A DNA stretch of 64,000 bases, taken from the NCBI GenBank assembly GCA_963825555.1, contig CAWGTZ010000020.1, positions 1 to 64,000 of the forward strand, given 5' to 3'. Source of the stretch: JAGVSR01 sp963825555. GTDB lineage: Bacteria > Pseudomonadota > Alphaproteobacteria > Rhizobiales > Hyphomicrobiaceae. Each line of letters starts with the position of its first letter. Position 1 is the first letter of the stretch. Shown here one piece after another: positions 44,142 through 52,967 of the stretch. The position numbers and the translations under genes were made by a program. The notes beneath the pieces were generated by a model. It saw only the letters and a list, made by a program, of their open reading frames with translations, made no database searches and was not told the origin of the DNA.

Positions 44142-44991
44142 CGAATTCATCATGGCCTATGCCGACGGGCAACTCTCCAACGAGGAGCGGGTGTGGCTTG
44201 AAGGCCTGCTCTCAAGCGATCCGCAGCTGCGCCAGAGGCTCGCACCTTTCCTAGCCACCGGTCCCGACCAGTGGGGAGCCTTCGATGTGGTGATGAACGC
44301 GCCTGTTCCCGACCGGCTCCTGGAGACGATCCGATTGGCTGGAACAGCCGGGGCATCATCGCAGACGGGCGCGGCGGCGCGGCGGAAGACTTCGCGTTCA
44401 GAGACGACAGGACCGCTGCAGCGCCTCGTGGATCGCATATTCCCTTCGGGATTCGGCCTGCAGCCGGCCTTTGGTTATGCAGCAACTCTTTTGGTTGGTA
44501 TCGGTGCGGGCCTTGCAGCGTCCGGTCTGATGGATGGAACCCCCTCGGATGACGTGCTGCTGAAGGCCGACCGCACGGGCTTCGTCGCGTCGGGCCGTCT
44601 GCTGTCCGCCCTCGAAAAAACGCCGTCTGGCAAGGCGCCGGCCGTCGAAGGCGCGATCCAGCCCGTGCTTTCATTGCGTGATCAGGACGGCCGCTTCTGC
44701 CGTCAGTACGAAATTTTGTCCAAGAGAATGGATGGCCCGAAGGGGCTGGCCTGCCGGGAGGCAAACGGTGACTGGCGCATCACAGTTCTGACGGGCGGGC
44801 CCGAAACCAGCCCGATCGCCCGTCCAGCCAGCCAGGAAGATCAGACGCATGGTTCGTTCGGCACCATGGTGGATGCCGCAGTCAAGAGCCTACCCGGTCA
44901 CGACGAGCTCTCGGCCGCCGAAGAGTTGTTCCTCATCGAAAAGGGTTGGGGCGTGGCTCCGGCTATTGGCAGCCAACCTAGCGCGGACTGA
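44125..44991 (+). CDS. Anti-sigma factor, membrane bound
   Basis: 288 residues. The N-terminal part (VPDEFIMAYADGQLSNEERV) has the common helical start of ECF anti-sigma factors; the zinc-binding His-x3-Cys-x2-Cys site of ZAS proteins is absent. One membrane segment (FGYAATLLVGIGAGLAASGL, about 118-137) separates it from an extracytoplasmic region that could sense an envelope signal. The ATG at 44125 has AGGAG 8 bases upstream and overlaps the sigma stop by 17 bases, so the pair is translationally coupled. The nearby divergent penicillin-binding protein gene suggests a cell-wall signal; this is inference. Confidence 0.85.
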   Translation: MVHVPDEFIMAYADGQLSNEERVWLEGLLSSDPQLRQRLAPFLATGPDQWGAFDVVMNAPVPDRLLETIRLAGTAGASSQTGAAARRKTSRSETTGPLQRLVDRIFPSGFGLQPAFGYAATLLVGIGAGLAASGLMDGTPSDDVLLKADRTGFVASGRLLSALEKTPSGKAPAVEGAIQPVLSLRDQDGRFCRQYEILSKRMDGPKGLACREANGDWRITVLTGGPETSPIARPASQEDQTHGSFGTMVDAAVKSLPGHDELSAAEELFLIEKGWGVAPAIGSQPSAD

Positions 44992-45343
44992 GCCGCGGCA
45001 GCAGAAGATACAAAGAGGAGATCTGCAGTCCTTCCGCTCCCGACCCATATGAAATCGAATTCACAACTCCCTGAGACAGGCCTCCACGCCCCATCTGATC
45101 CGCCCCGAAAAGATCGAGCCGGCGGCCTGTCGAACAGGAGACTTGGTGCTCCCCCGGCCAATGCCTTCCCGCACGGGCGATGGCCGGGGCGACACCAGGA
45201 ATGGGGGATGGCCTAACCGCCCTCCTGGTCTTCTCCCCGATGCGAGGTCCGTTCTGCACCCACCCCGGAAGCCCCCGCTGCCGGTTCGGATTGCGAGCGG
45301 ACCTCAAGTCGTATTTCAAAGCCGCGCGAACGGCCACGGCACC
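44992..45343. other. Intergenic region between anti-sigma and moeA
   Basis: About 350 bases. Open frames on both strands lack convincing starts or coding character. It holds an 8-base inverted repeat with distant arms (GAGGTCCG at 45244-45251 and CGGACCTC at 45298-45305). Confidence 0.5.
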
Positions 45344-46639
45344 TCACCGTACGGCCGGCGTGATCCCGAACTCAGAGAATGGAATGAAGTCGACAAGATC
45401 GCCCTCAGCGACGTCGCTTGCACTTTCGGAAATGTCGATGAGGCCATCGGCGGCGCGAAGACCTGAGATCAGACCCGAGCCGTCGCGCGCATACTTCTCC
45501 ACGGCGAGGCCAGTTGCCGTTTCGGACAGGATTCCACGCCAGAACTCGCGCCGTCCAACCTTTCGATTCTGGAAGCAGAACGCCGCAGGCAGCTTGTAGC
45601 GGCGCGGCACCGGCCAGGCACCGCCGCCGAGCCGGCGCAGCAGCGGATGAGCGTACATGAGCCCGCACACGAACACGGCCACAGGGTTGCCCGGCAGGCC
45701 GACCACGACCGTGGACCCGATTTCACCGAACATCATCGGACGACCGGGCTTGATGGCGATCTGCCAGAAATGGCGCGAGCCCAGCTTCTCAAGGGCCGCG
45801 GCCATGTGATCCTCTTCGCCCTTGCTCGCACCGCCAGATGTCAGCACGACATCAAAGCAACGGGCAGCCTCCTGAAGCGTCGTCTCGACCAGAGCCGCAT
45901 CGTCGGCCAAAATTCCAAGGCTTGTCACTTCAGCACCACACGTAGCCCCGAGCGCGATCAGCATCGGCGCATTGGCATCGTACACTTCTCCTATTTCGAT
46001 CGGTCCGCTACCGGGCGTGCGCACCTCATCACCCGTCGAAACAACGGCGATCCTCAGTCGCCGATAAACGGGAACATCCGCCACGCCGACCGAGGCGAGG
46101 GCCGCGAGATCCTGCGGTCTCAGCACGTGTCCCGGTTCGAAGAGCGTGGTGCCGGTTGCTACGTCTTCTCCGGCGTTGCGCACGTTTGCGCCGCGCTTGA
46201 GCCACCGAGGTAGGCGCACGCTCTGACCATCCGATGAAACTTCGCAATCCTCCTGCATCGCCACGGTATCGGTGTCCGCAGGAAGCACCGCCCCGGTCAA
46301 CGTCCGGATCACGCCGCCCGCCGGACGCATGTCACGGAAGGGATGGCCGGCGGCCGCCCGTCCCGCAATTGGCCAAGAGCGCTCCGGATTGGTAGCAACC
46401 TCCGCGGCCACGAATGCGTACCCATCGACGGCAGAGTTTGTGTGGAGGGGCACCGGTTGAGTCGCCAGGATTGCGCGTGCAAGAACCCGCCCTGAAGCCC
46501 GGTCGAGCGCGACGGTCTCTTCGGTAACAATGGGCTGAATTCGCTCGCGCAGGCGCTCTATGGCCTCGTCGTGGGTGATGAGCGTCCCTGCTGGTACGAA
46601 GCGAGACGAAGGCGTTGCATCGGGTGTCTTAACGACCAT
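45344..46639 (-). CDS. moeA: MoeA, molybdopterin molybdenumtransferase
   Basis: 431 residues. It has the MoeA order of domains: an N-terminal part with TNSAVDGYAFVA (the conserved SAMDGYA-like loop), the MoaB/MogA-like domain with VVSTGDEV and TSGGASKGEEDHM, and the C-terminal beta domain with VGLPGNPVAVFVCGLMY. It inserts molybdate into adenylylated molybdopterin in the last step of molybdenum cofactor synthesis. Often lexA follows moeA in alphaproteobacteria, but here the next gene on the downstream side is the anti-sigma factor. The ATG at 46639 avoids 23 unsupported residues of a longer frame. Confidence 0.95.
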   Translation of the reverse strand: MVVKTPDATPSSRFVPAGTLITHDEAIERLRERIQPIVTEETVALDRASGRVLARAILATQPVPLHTNSAVDGYAFVAAEVATNPERSWPIAGRAAAGHPFRDMRPAGGVIRTLTGAVLPADTDTVAMQEDCEVSSDGQSVRLPRWLKRGANVRNAGEDVATGTTLFEPGHVLRPQDLAALASVGVADVPVYRRLRIAVVSTGDEVRTPGSGPIEIGEVYDANAPMLIALGATCGAEVTSLGILADDAALVETTLQEAARCFDVVLTSGGASKGEEDHMAAALEKLGSRHFWQIAIKPGRPMMFGEIGSTVVVGLPGNPVAVFVCGLMYAHPLLRRLGGGAWPVPRRYKLPAAFCFQNRKVGRREFWRGILSETATGLAVEKYARDGSGLISGLRAADGLIDISESASDVAEGDLVDFIPFSEFGITPAVR

Positions 46640-47213
46640 CAGAGCAATCTGTGTGGCTGAGAAAGCGGGTTTAGATTGCGGTATGCGCAAACTTCCAGGC
46701 CCATGCAAGGGCCTGCAATCCGCGTAGCAGCAGATGGCTCACAACTTGAGCGGAAAATAACCGCTCATGGACGGCACTCCCTGGTTTGCCGCGGAGGCAA
46801 ACCATGGTCTCTCCCTGCAGGTACGTCAGAACGCGTTCAGGAGAACAAAGAGCCCCACCCCAACGGCCGGCCCCAACATGGATGCCAGCACGAGCACGAG
46901 AAACGATTTACCCGCCATAACACAACCCCGCACACAACTGTCGGCCTCCGCCGACAAAATGTCCTCGACGTCTTCCCCCACGTCTCGGACGAAACTCGAT
47001 CCATCGGAGCGTCCACGCCCTGTCGCCCTTTTGGATCACAAACAATTTATACTGGAAAAACTCAGTTGGATCGGCCTTTTCTCAATTCCGTCACAATGTG
47101 ATCTCGCATGGGCGAATGTGATGATGCGGCGCACCATTTTCACGTCTCTTGGCCCGATGCCTTTGTTTTGATTGCAAATATCGCAGCCGCTTAAAAGTGC
47201 GGACTGACCCAAA
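46640..47213. other. Intergenic region between moeA and the ATPase operon
   Basis: About 570 bases without a recognised gene. It contains the 30-codon candidate at 46826-46918 and AT-rich stretches near 47030-47200. The downstream end of the ATPase operon and the promoter of moeA must lie here. Confidence 0.5.
46826..46918 (-). CDS. Candidate 30-residue membrane peptide
   Basis: An open frame of 30 codons, ATG to TGA, encoding a basic first part (MAGKSF) followed by one hydrophobic helix (LVLVLASMLGPAVGVGLFVL) and a short end. A GGGG lies 7 bases before the ATG, a weak ribosome site. Length, start and a single clear helix are typical of small membrane proteins, yet I have no similarity for it. 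It is below the usual size limit of gene finders. Confidence 0.35.
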   Translation of the reverse strand: MAGKSFLVLVLASMLGPAVGVGLFVLLNAF

Positions 47214-50200
47214 TCAGCGCACATCGAACAATCGAAGTTGTTTTTCGTCCTGACCCTTGGTCTCGAAAGCCAGCTGCTCGATCCGGTCGAATGGCACCTG
47301 TTCGGCCTCGATGAGCGAGCGCTGCGCCTTCATCGACCGCACCAACCCCTCCTGCACGAGGTGGAATTCGCCGACGGTCTGGTGGGGCAGAACCGCCGCC
47401 GGATCGAGCCCGCTTTCGCTCTGGAACGCCGCTTTGAGCTTGCGCAGCGCCGTGTCTTCCCGGACGCGCCCAATGAACCAGCTCGTGATCTGATCCCGGC
47501 TCTTGTAATCGAGGTCACCTGGCGACTGGGTGGCCAGCATCAGGCCCAGTCCCGCAGAGCGGGCCCGCTTCAAGAGGCTCTGGAGCGGCTCGGCAGTCGC
47601 CGGCTTGGCATTGGCTGGAATGTAAAGGTCCGCTTCGTCGAACATGACAACGGCCTGCAGCTCATCGTTCGGGTTACGCTGGCAGAAGCGCAGCGCTTCG
47701 GAAAGAAACTGAGAGACCCAGAACAGGATGTTCTCATTGTCTCCCAGGAAACCCGTATAGATGATGGAAAGCCGCGTGCGGCCATCGCGGGCAAAAGGCC
47801 CAAGTCCGAGAAGGCTTTCCATGCGCAGGCTTTCGCCCCCGCCCTCGAATAGCGCCGCGTTCCGGTGCCGGAGACTGTCGAGCTGGGCCACGAGATCGCG
47901 CCTGATCTTCCCCGACGGATCCATGCGCTGCGTCAGATCGGTAAGCTCCGGATCCTCGTCCTCGAGAAGCGCGATGAGATCGGCCAGCGTCACCTCGCGG
48001 CTGTAACGCGAGCCGAGAATTCGAAGGGCCACCGACAGTGTGCCCGACTGCTTTTGATGCGTTGCAGAGTTCTTGAGATGCAGCATCTCGCCCAGCGCGG
48101 CAGCCGACAGGTTGGCGAGAAGCTGCTGCTCGTGCTCAGGCAGCTCGTTGATGCCGTTAGGCAGCAGGGTGATCGAGATCGGACGTCCGGACGCCCGGCC
48201 CGGCGTATAGACGGCCACGTCGATCGCATCGGCCAGCTTTTCGCGTTCGGCGCGCCGTTCGGTGAACTCATCATCGTTGGCGCGCCACACATCGGGATTG
48301 GCGTAAGAACAAAGATCGCCCTTGCGATCGAGGAGCACCGCCGGGATTCCCCGCAGGAGAAGCTGCTCGATAATACACAACGCGAGTGTCGTCTTGCCCG
48401 AACCCGAACCACCGAGCACTGCCGCATGGCGCTTCAGGACATTCTTATTGAGCGTAATGGGCTTTAACCGGCCGCCGTTCTCGCGGCCTGCCAGTATGCT
48501 TTCAGCCGATGAGCCGTTCTCGTCCAGAATGACCGAGAGTGGCAGTTCGTCGTCATTCGCCGGAAGAGGCTCGCTCTCACCCTCACTCCAGGATGAGGCC
48601 CATCCCGGCGCCGCCGGCGTGGCAGCATCGGCATCCGCCGCGAGGGGCGCGAACGAAGCAGCGTCGTTCGTGGCCGCTGCGGTCGCCTCCTCGGACTTGC
48701 CGGCTGCGCGCGGCAGGCTCCGGCCCAACAGGTCGAGCCGCAAGAGCTGAATGACCACCATGATATTGGAGAGCAGACGAGCCTCTTCGAACCACAGCCC
48801 GAAGCCCGGATCGTGTCGGTGATGCGCGTGGAACTCGCGCACTGTCATGATGCGCTCCCACTCGGGAATTGGCACGATGATCTGGCGACCGCCGCTCTCG
48901 CGGAATTTGCGCATGGCCTGCGCGGTTTGGTTCTTGCCATTGGGCGGGAAGTCGGATGCTCGCAGCATGAAGCAAGCCTTGCCCGCCATCGCCGGGAGCA
49001 CCTTGTCAAGCTGGCGCTTCAGGCCACCTCCCTGGGTCTTGCGGTTACACAGGAAGACACGGGCCTCGGCTGCATGCCCCGTTTTCTTATGCCGTATGAC
49101 AAGGTCGATTGCCGGCAGATCATCGGCGAGGTCGAGCCGGTTCGTCGCAAGAAGGATCTCGCCGCCCCATTCGTCCTTGGCCAGCGTCAGGCCGGCAGTC
49201 AGGACATCGAGCAACTCATGATCGTCGGAGGGAATTTCCGCTTCGGATGCATTCTGGAAACGCTCCCACATCTCGCGATAGTCCACGGGCGCGGCGGACC
49301 GGCGTCCCGCACCCTGGTCCGAATCCCCGAAAATGCCGCCCAGCACGGAGGCGAGCGTGGAGGCCCAGGCCGCGCCATCTTCGGCGACCGGCTCGTCCGA
49401 ATCGCCGTTGACCTGCTCTCTTAGGCGCGATTGCGCATGCTCCAGAAGCCGCCGGGTGGACAGCCCGCCGAACTCCTCGAAGAACTGCGGCCCGAAGAAC
49501 TGCGTTGGATCGGGGTACCCAAGACCGTCTACCTTGGCATCTGCCTCGTACTGCAGACGCTTCGCGATGATGAGACGGGCCTCTTCGGGCGTGCGGCTTT
49601 CCAGGAGCGCCACAGGACCGGCCTTCTCGATACGGTCGATGTAAGACTGGGGCAGCGCGCCGCGCACCTGACCATAGAAATCATCGAGGCATGAGATGAT
49701 GACGACTGCGTTGGTCAGGCGGTTGGCGATCTGGATGAGATCGCGTACGGCCTTCTGGAAGCGCTCCTCCGCGTCGTCAAAGAAGCGCAGATCCTCCACC
49801 TGATCGATGGCGAAGACGAGCGCGGCCTTCTCGACCGTCCAGATGAGCTTGCCTAGCGAGGTGATGATCTCAAAGGCGCGATCCTCGCCCGTGTTAGGAT
49901 CGAGCGCTGCGACGGCCTGATGCGCGAAAGTCGTCAACTGGCGCCCGTTGAGGTACTGGCGCACGCGCTGGTCGATGCGCGGGTCCCGCCGCTCCAGATA
50001 CAGCAGCGCGCGCACGATATTGATGTCGAGTTCTTCGTTGGCGAGCTTCGGGGAAGCGACGATCTCGTCGGCGAGCCGCAGCACGAGATGGGCAAGCTCG
50101 TCCTCGTCAAGCGCGGCTTCGCGCAGATGCTCCAGATCCTTGTCAGGCAGAACGGCGTTATCGGACACGAGCTTGGTCGTCAGCCGCGTCAGCGCGCTCT

Positions 50201-50612
50201 CACCGGGGGTGTCAGGGTCGTAAGACTTCTCCAGTGAGTGCACGAGCCGGCGCAGGTAATAATCGGCATAGTTCGAGATGTCGGGCGTCATCTGCGCATA
50301 GCCAAAATAGGCCGTGCCCGTGCGGTGGGACGACGTGCGCAGCGCGCGAAGAAGATGCGTCTTGCCAGCACCAGACTGGCCATGAAACAGCAGAATCCGG
50401 GCCTGATTGGCGCCACCGGCGCCGGACGCTACAGAGCGCAGCGTTTCGCTGAACTTCAAGCGTGCCTTCGAATGCACCTCGCCGACATCGACGGGATCTG
50501 CCCGCCAGATATCGTCTTCCCAGGTGATCGAATGCTCGAAAGCGTGGGCCAACTCGTCCGCCGCCCAATCCTTCGACGCTTCGCTCGCAGTTTCCTTACC
50601 CATCAAACCCAT
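47214..50612 (-). CDS. Dual ATPase: N-terminal AAA domain and C-terminal HerA/FtsK-like domain
   Basis: 1132 residues. The first ATPase (about 1-400) has Walker A GQSGAGKTH (78-86) and Walker B ALVFAIDQVEDL, with a STAND-like helical part after it. A middle region (about 470-640) has no clear family. The second ATPase has Walker A GGSGSGKTT (734-742), the HerA/DUF87 mark LDRKGDL (761-767), Walker B VVMFDEADLYIP (988-999) and an ATQSPGDLD sensor. The protein therefore joins a nucleotide switch with a DNA-translocase-like motor in one chain. It lies 37 bases downstream of a gene for a winged-helix-like partner. Such pairs are typical of DNA-handling or defence modules, but no named system matches it to my knowledge. 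The start at 50612 is chosen; 50603 is possible. Confidence 0.85.
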   Translation of the reverse strand: MGLMGKETASEASKDWAADELAHAFEHSITWEDDIWRADPVDVGEVHSKARLKFSETLRSVASGAGGANQARILLFHGQSGAGKTHLLRALRTSSHRTGTAYFGYAQMTPDISNYADYYLRRLVHSLEKSYDPDTPGESALTRLTTKLVSDNAVLPDKDLEHLREAALDEDELAHLVLRLADEIVASPKLANEELDINIVRALLYLERRDPRIDQRVRQYLNGRQLTTFAHQAVAALDPNTGEDRAFEIITSLGKLIWTVEKAALVFAIDQVEDLRFFDDAEERFQKAVRDLIQIANRLTNAVVIISCLDDFYGQVRGALPQSYIDRIEKAGPVALLESRTPEEARLIIAKRLQYEADAKVDGLGYPDPTQFFGPQFFEEFGGLSTRRLLEHAQSRLREQVNGDSDEPVAEDGAAWASTLASVLGGIFGDSDQGAGRRSAAPVDYREMWERFQNASEAEIPSDDHELLDVLTAGLTLAKDEWGGEILLATNRLDLADDLPAIDLVIRHKKTGHAAEARVFLCNRKTQGGGLKRQLDKVLPAMAGKACFMLRASDFPPNGKNQTAQAMRKFRESGGRQIIVPIPEWERIMTVREFHAHHRHDPGFGLWFEEARLLSNIMVVIQLLRLDLLGRSLPRAAGKSEEATAAATNDAASFAPLAADADAATPAAPGWASSWSEGESEPLPANDDELPLSVILDENGSSAESILAGRENGGRLKPITLNKNVLKRHAAVLGGSGSGKTTLALCIIEQLLLRGIPAVLLDRKGDLCSYANPDVWRANDDEFTERRAEREKLADAIDVAVYTPGRASGRPISITLLPNGINELPEHEQQLLANLSAAALGEMLHLKNSATHQKQSGTLSVALRILGSRYSREVTLADLIALLEDEDPELTDLTQRMDPSGKIRRDLVAQLDSLRHRNAALFEGGGESLRMESLLGLGPFARDGRTRLSIIYTGFLGDNENILFWVSQFLSEALRFCQRNPNDELQAVVMFDEADLYIPANAKPATAEPLQSLLKRARSAGLGLMLATQSPGDLDYKSRDQITSWFIGRVREDTALRKLKAAFQSESGLDPAAVLPHQTVGEFHLVQEGLVRSMKAQRSLIEAEQVPFDRIEQLAFETKGQDEKQLRLFDVR

Positions 50613-50648
50613 TGCGACCCATACCTCGACGCGATGAAATTCCTTGCG

Positions 50649-51809
50649 TCATTCCTCGACGCGGACGTAGTGCCAGATCGTATTGCGGTCAGGCGTGGCT
50701 GACCGCTCGATCTCTTGCCTCTGATCCTTACTTCTCAAGTCGGCGTTCGCCAGCGCGAGCGCGCCGCGGCGGTGCGCCTCCGTCAGCATGCATTTGAACT
50801 CGATCTCGGAGAGCCCCCAAATCTCCTTCTCCACCCGAATCGCATCCCACACTTGTGAGATAAACGCCTTACGGTTCCCGGGCCACCCCTGCGCCTTGTG
50901 ACCGGCGACGCGGCGAACGGCTTGGGCGAATTCTTCGAGTCCCGGACGCGGGGCAGGGCCGTTGGCCTTGGGCGTCGCGTCGTTGGCAGCGGTCTCCACA
51001 AGGCGGGCGGGCGCGACAGGTGCGGATGTGCTCGTCGGCATACACGGCTTTGCAGCGCGCTGCCGCGATGGGGCTGCGTCTAGAAGCGTCGTCACGAAGC
51101 GGCGAAGCAACGCGAGACGCAGGGCTTCCGGATCGGTCTGCGGCGCACCCACGGCATCGGCGGCCAATTGCGCAATCAGCTTGGCGTCGGTGGGGAATTC
51201 GCGTGGGGAAGCAGCGAGCTGACCCGCAAGGGTGCGGGCGGCCTTGGACGGCAATCCCGACCCCTTGGAAAAGCCCGCCTTGATCTTGTTTCCGAAGGCG
51301 CGCTCAAGTGCCACGAGCGCCAACTGCGCGCGCAGCTTGGCGTCGGGAATGTTCTTCTTGCCCTTGATACCGTAGCTTTTCTGAAGGATCAGGGTGCGCA
51401 GGCCTTCCGGGCGCACCAGCGCCTTCTTGCGAGCAGCGGTCTCGCGCCCCAGACCAAGCGCCTTGGCCACCAACGCGATGTCGCGCACGGCATCCCAGGC
51501 CGTCGGACCCGCCGCACCCGTTTCGAGAAAGGCCACGGCCTCCCGCCGCCCCTCTTCCGTGGCGGACCACCGGCCCCGCATTTCTCTGGCCAGGCCCGCC
51601 GATGCGAGGCTCCCTCCGGCCGCCTCGATGGCCGCGCGGATCTCTGCCGGCGAAAGCTTATGCTGGAGCATCGGCCCGAGTTCGCGCGCCATCTCCGCAC
51701 GCGTTGCGCCGCCATCGCAGGCAATCCGCGCGAGCACGAGAAGATCGATTGGACCGACGGCGACAACGCGGGCGGTATCTATCACCGCCTCGCCTGCTCG
51801 TGCGGGCAT
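50649..51809 (-). CDS. Partner protein of the dual ATPase, winged-helix-like N-terminus
   Basis: 386 residues, no named family. Residues about 15-90 look like one or two winged-helix units (ARIACDGGATRAEMARELGP, LSPAEIRAAIEAAGGSLASA). The middle (130-260) is helical and basic, after which a Pro/Ala linker leads to a conserved-looking end (KEIWGLSEIEFKCMLTEAHR, then DRNTIWHYVRVEE). The ATG at 51809 has AGGGAGG 8 bases upstream; ATG 51827 lies inside that site. The ATPase gene starts 36 bases after its stop. It may recognise DNA or load the motor, by analogy with other HerA partners, but that is inference. Confidence 0.75.
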   Translation of the reverse strand: MPARAGEAVIDTARVVAVGPIDLLVLARIACDGGATRAEMARELGPMLQHKLSPAEIRAAIEAAGGSLASAGLAREMRGRWSATEEGRREAVAFLETGAAGPTAWDAVRDIALVAKALGLGRETAARKKALVRPEGLRTLILQKSYGIKGKKNIPDAKLRAQLALVALERAFGNKIKAGFSKGSGLPSKAARTLAGQLAASPREFPTDAKLIAQLAADAVGAPQTDPEALRLALLRRFVTTLLDAAPSRQRAAKPCMPTSTSAPVAPARLVETAANDATPKANGPAPRPGLEEFAQAVRRVAGHKAQGWPGNRKAFISQVWDAIRVEKEIWGLSEIEFKCMLTEAHRRGALALANADLRSKDQRQEIERSATPDRNTIWHYVRVEE

Positions 51810-52232
51810 GGGTTGGGCCTCCCTCATGCAATCCGGACGCGCGAATCACCGGCCTTTGATGAAAGACTCTGGGAGAGAAATGAAGCTGTTGGAAGAGCCG
51901 GCCGGACTTTCCGCCCCGGGAACTTGCGCGTGAGGCCGACCGGCCACGCCAAGCACCGTCTGCCCCCCTAAGGCCGAAGTTGCAGATCCTCTCGCGATTC
52001 GTCGGGCTTTTGCCGCCGCCCCGCCCAAATGACGACACCTTCCGTAGGCTAAATATCGTTTAGGCGCTTAGGGATAGCTGCGCCAGACCGTGCGGACGAA
52101 ACATCGGAAATGCCCCGGCTGAGAGGCCAGGGGCGGGCCTGCAACCCGGCCCGTTTACCATTAACGGGGAGTTAACGTGTCTCTGCAATGGTGGGGTCTC
52201 GTACCGCGCGTCTTCTGGCGGGAGTGAATGGA
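51810..52232. other. Divergent intergenic region with CtrA-type box
   Basis: About 420 bases between the leftward ATPase operon and the rightward CAP lipoprotein gene. It holds the CtrA-type box at 52161-52176; no gene is seen. Confidence 0.6.
52161..52176 (+). promoter_or_regulatory. CtrA-type binding site
   Basis: TTAA-N7-TTAAC is present exactly, with spacer CGGGGAG. This is the full consensus for the alphaproteobacterial cell-cycle regulator CtrA. It lies about 57 bases before the start of the CAP-domain lipoprotein gene, a suitable place to overlap its promoter. Confidence 0.65.
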
Positions 52233-52889
52233 ATGTATCGCGTCGCACTAGCGGCATTGTCTGCCGTCGCCCTTACGGCTTGCAGCCTCAACACCAGCAA
52301 CATCTCATCCGGATTCAACGGCTCGCCCAGCTACACGGGCACCGTCCCCAAGCGTTCGAGCCCCAGTGTCGCGCTCGGCGGAGAGCCATCTGCTAATCGC
52401 AACATGCAGGTGGCCCGCCTTGAAGACCGGGCGCCCAAGGGAAGCTATGAGAACGCCACGAAGGGTGTGCTGAGTGACAGGGACTACTCCTCTACCCAGC
52501 TCGATCCCGTAAAGGCGCGCGACCTGATTAATCAGTATCGCGTCGACAACAAGCTGAAGCCGGTGAAACTCAACGCCGAGTTGACCGAGGCCGCCAAGGC
52601 CCATTCGCGCGATTTGTCGAAGTGGGACCGCATCTCGCACTACGGCTCCGACGGATCAAACCCATGGGATCGCGTCAAGCGTACGGGCTACAAAGCCCGT
52701 CTCGCGGCGGAGAACGTCGGCACCGGTCAGATCGACTTCGACGAAGTCATGCGGGGCTGGAAAGCCAGCCCCGGGCACAATAAGAACCTGCTTCTAGCGG
52801 ATGCTACCGAGATGGGTCTCGCCCTGGTCCACGACCCCAAGACCGAGTTCAAGTCGTTCTGGACGCTGGTACTGGCCGCCCCGATGTGA
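52233..52889 (+). CDS. CAP (SCP/PR-1) domain lipoprotein
   Basis: 218 residues. The ATG at 52233 follows GGGAG and starts a lipoprotein signal (VALAALSAVALTAC, lipobox LTAC). After a linker of about 70 low-complexity residues comes a CAP domain: AKAHSRDLSKWDRISHYGSD, AAENVGTGQ, and SPGHNKNLL, with the His/Glu residues typical of the fold. CAP proteins of bacteria lie in the envelope and their activity is largely unknown. A CtrA-type box upstream suggests cell-cycle control. A terminator hairpin follows the stop. Confidence 0.87.
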   Translation: MYRVALAALSAVALTACSLNTSNISSGFNGSPSYTGTVPKRSSPSVALGGEPSANRNMQVARLEDRAPKGSYENATKGVLSDRDYSSTQLDPVKARDLINQYRVDNKLKPVKLNAELTEAAKAHSRDLSKWDRISHYGSDGSNPWDRVKRTGYKARLAAENVGTGQIDFDEVMRGWKASPGHNKNLLLADATEMGLALVHDPKTEFKSFWTLVLAAPM

Positions 52890-52930
52890 GGCTGGCTCAA
52901 TCACGTCCGCAATGGTGCAACAAAATGAGA

Positions 52931-52954
52931 AGGCCGGGATGACCCGGCCTCTTT
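52931..52954. terminator. Hairpin terminator between convergent genes
   Basis: AGGCCGGG (52931-52938) pairs with CCCGGCCT (52943-52950), loop ATGA, followed by CTTTCG. The T-run is short, so it is of moderate strength. It separates the CAP lipoprotein gene from the convergent flippase gene. Confidence 0.65.
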
Positions 52955-52967
52955 CGTTCGAGCCGCC

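Noticed and set aside
44978..45337. Leftward 119-codon frame between anti-sigma and moeA
   Set aside because: No recognised similarity, overlaps the end of the anti-sigma gene and has no ribosome site.
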